From assembly GCA_964652975.1 (NCBI GenBank), contig CAZZCN010000053.1, forward strand, positions 1-22,508: a stretch of 22,508 nucleotides of DNA. The letters are read 5' to 3'. Position numbers and translations under genes: made by a program. Numbering within the stretch: position 1 is the first letter of the stretch; every line of letters begins with the position of its first letter. Positions 21,958 through 22,508 of the stretch are shown piece after piece. The notes beneath the pieces were generated by a model, which ran no database searches, was not told the origin of the DNA, and saw nothing but the letters and a program-made list of their open reading frames with translations. Source of the stretch: CAZZCN01 sp964652975 (GTDB taxonomy: Bacteria > Bacillota > Clostridia > Saccharofermentanales > UBA5734).

Positions 21958-22508
21958 TCAGTCTATCATATCTATCGGCAATATGCGTCCATTAAGTGGA
22001 TGTATTTGCAGATTTGGTTGAACGGATTTCATATCATCAAAACTAATCAAAGTTTTCTTTGTTACTTGTAAGCTACTCTCTACAGAGTCACCATATATCC
22101 ATTTGAAACGAATCTTTAATATCCCATCAGAGAGAAAGTGAATAGTGTCAACATATCTTAAAAAATGATCTTTTTCAAATATACTTTTATAAATATACGT
22201 GGCAGAATCAATTGCAATCACATCAGCAAGAGTACTTGCATTGGCACGAGCACTTTGTTTTTTTATTGCTAAAAAGTCATTACTAGACAGTTTCTTTTGC
22301 GCATAATACCAGCCAGCAACTTTCACATAACCTGTGTACTCGATTCTCGAATAATAAATATAAAGTAATCCACCCTGCAAAACTTTGTGAACACTATATA
22401 GAGCACCTAGCTCAGTTTCGCGCAAACATTCTATGCCAATCCCATGATAAAATTCATTTATATAATATCCAAGTCTATAAGGTGCTGGAAATATATAAAA
22501 CTTTTTGA
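21958..22508 (-). CDS. Protein of unknown function, 5' end outside the window
   Basis: A minus-strand reading frame runs without a stop from the right edge of the window to a TGA at 21958-21960, giving at least 182 residues. A TTG at 22423-22425 could be taken as a start, but the frame is open for 27 more codons to the edge. The extra residues look protein-like (for example FPAPYRLGYYINEFYHGIGI), so I treat the gene as truncated by the window. The visible part is rich in Tyr, Ile, Lys and Ser, with no signal peptide, membrane helix or known motif. Its stop lies 15 nt before the start of the membrane-anchored protein gene, whose ribosome-binding site is in that gap. Function unknown. Confidence 0.65.
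   Translation of the reverse strand, partial: KKFYIFPAPYRLGYYINEFYHGIGIECLRETELGALYSVHKVLQGGLLYIYYSRIEYTGYVKVAGWYYAQKKLSSNDFLAIKKQSARANASTLADVIAIDSATYIYKSIFEKDHFLRYVDTIHFLSDGILKIRFKWIYGDSVESSLQVTKKTLISFDDMKSVQPNLQIHPLNGRILPIDMID

Overview
The window is a stretch of chromosome from a low-to-moderate GC Gram-positive bacterium, most likely an anaerobic Clostridia-type Firmicute. The basis is strong purine-rich Shine-Dalgarno sites (AAGGAG, GGAGG), frequent TATAAT -10 boxes, a hisS-aspS pair, YhaO/YhaN-type nuclease genes, an MscL with a C-terminal zinc ribbon, and a tRNA-Leu with an encoded CCA. I cannot name the species.

Layout. (1) Positions 1-1550 are visibly AT-rich and accessory-looking. 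A promoter with an operator-like dyad drives a secreted protein of unknown function and a four-helix small membrane protein. (2) Positions 1580-6500 hold DNA repair genes: exodeoxyribonuclease III/AP endonuclease, then an overlapping pair for a SbcD/YhaO-like nuclease and a SbcC/YhaN-like ATPase with a membrane hairpin. (3) Positions 6590-9710 hold secG and rnr (RNase R), each with a promoter candidate; a strong terminator separates them. RNase R has an Asn-rich repeat where the usual winged helix would be. (4) Positions 9728-9982 (minus strand) hold a small HPr-fold protein without the phosphorylatable histidine. (5) Positions 10270-13789 hold mtaB (tRNA ms2t6A methylthiotransferase), mscL and a class I/II aminotransferase, as loosely spaced, probably separate units. 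(6) Positions 14218-20914 form a compact housekeeping operon, hisS-aspS-lepB-lepA-orf83. Its genes overlap or are 18-61 nt apart, linking tRNA charging, protein export and ribosome function. (7) Positions 20895-21090 hold tRNA-Leu(UAG), with a consensus promoter whose -35 box lies inside orf83, followed by hairpins. (8) Positions 21090-22508 are again AT-rich, with a gene-poor stretch and a minus-strand pair of unknown genes, the upstream one cut by the window edge.

Most of the window is ordinary core genome, and I see no CRISPR array, insertion sequence, phage gene or clearly new multi-gene system. The points most worth a second look are: the roughly 330-residue charged cytoplasmic extension on signal peptidase I, with a possible internal start; the 11-residue repeat replacing the N-terminal domain of RNase R; the histidine-less HPr-like protein; the secreted/membrane gene pair under a dyad-bearing promoter; a possible small RNA before hisS; and the change in character of the DNA just after the tRNA, which could be an island edge. 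Low-complexity Asn-rich or charged inserts recur in several unrelated proteins here.
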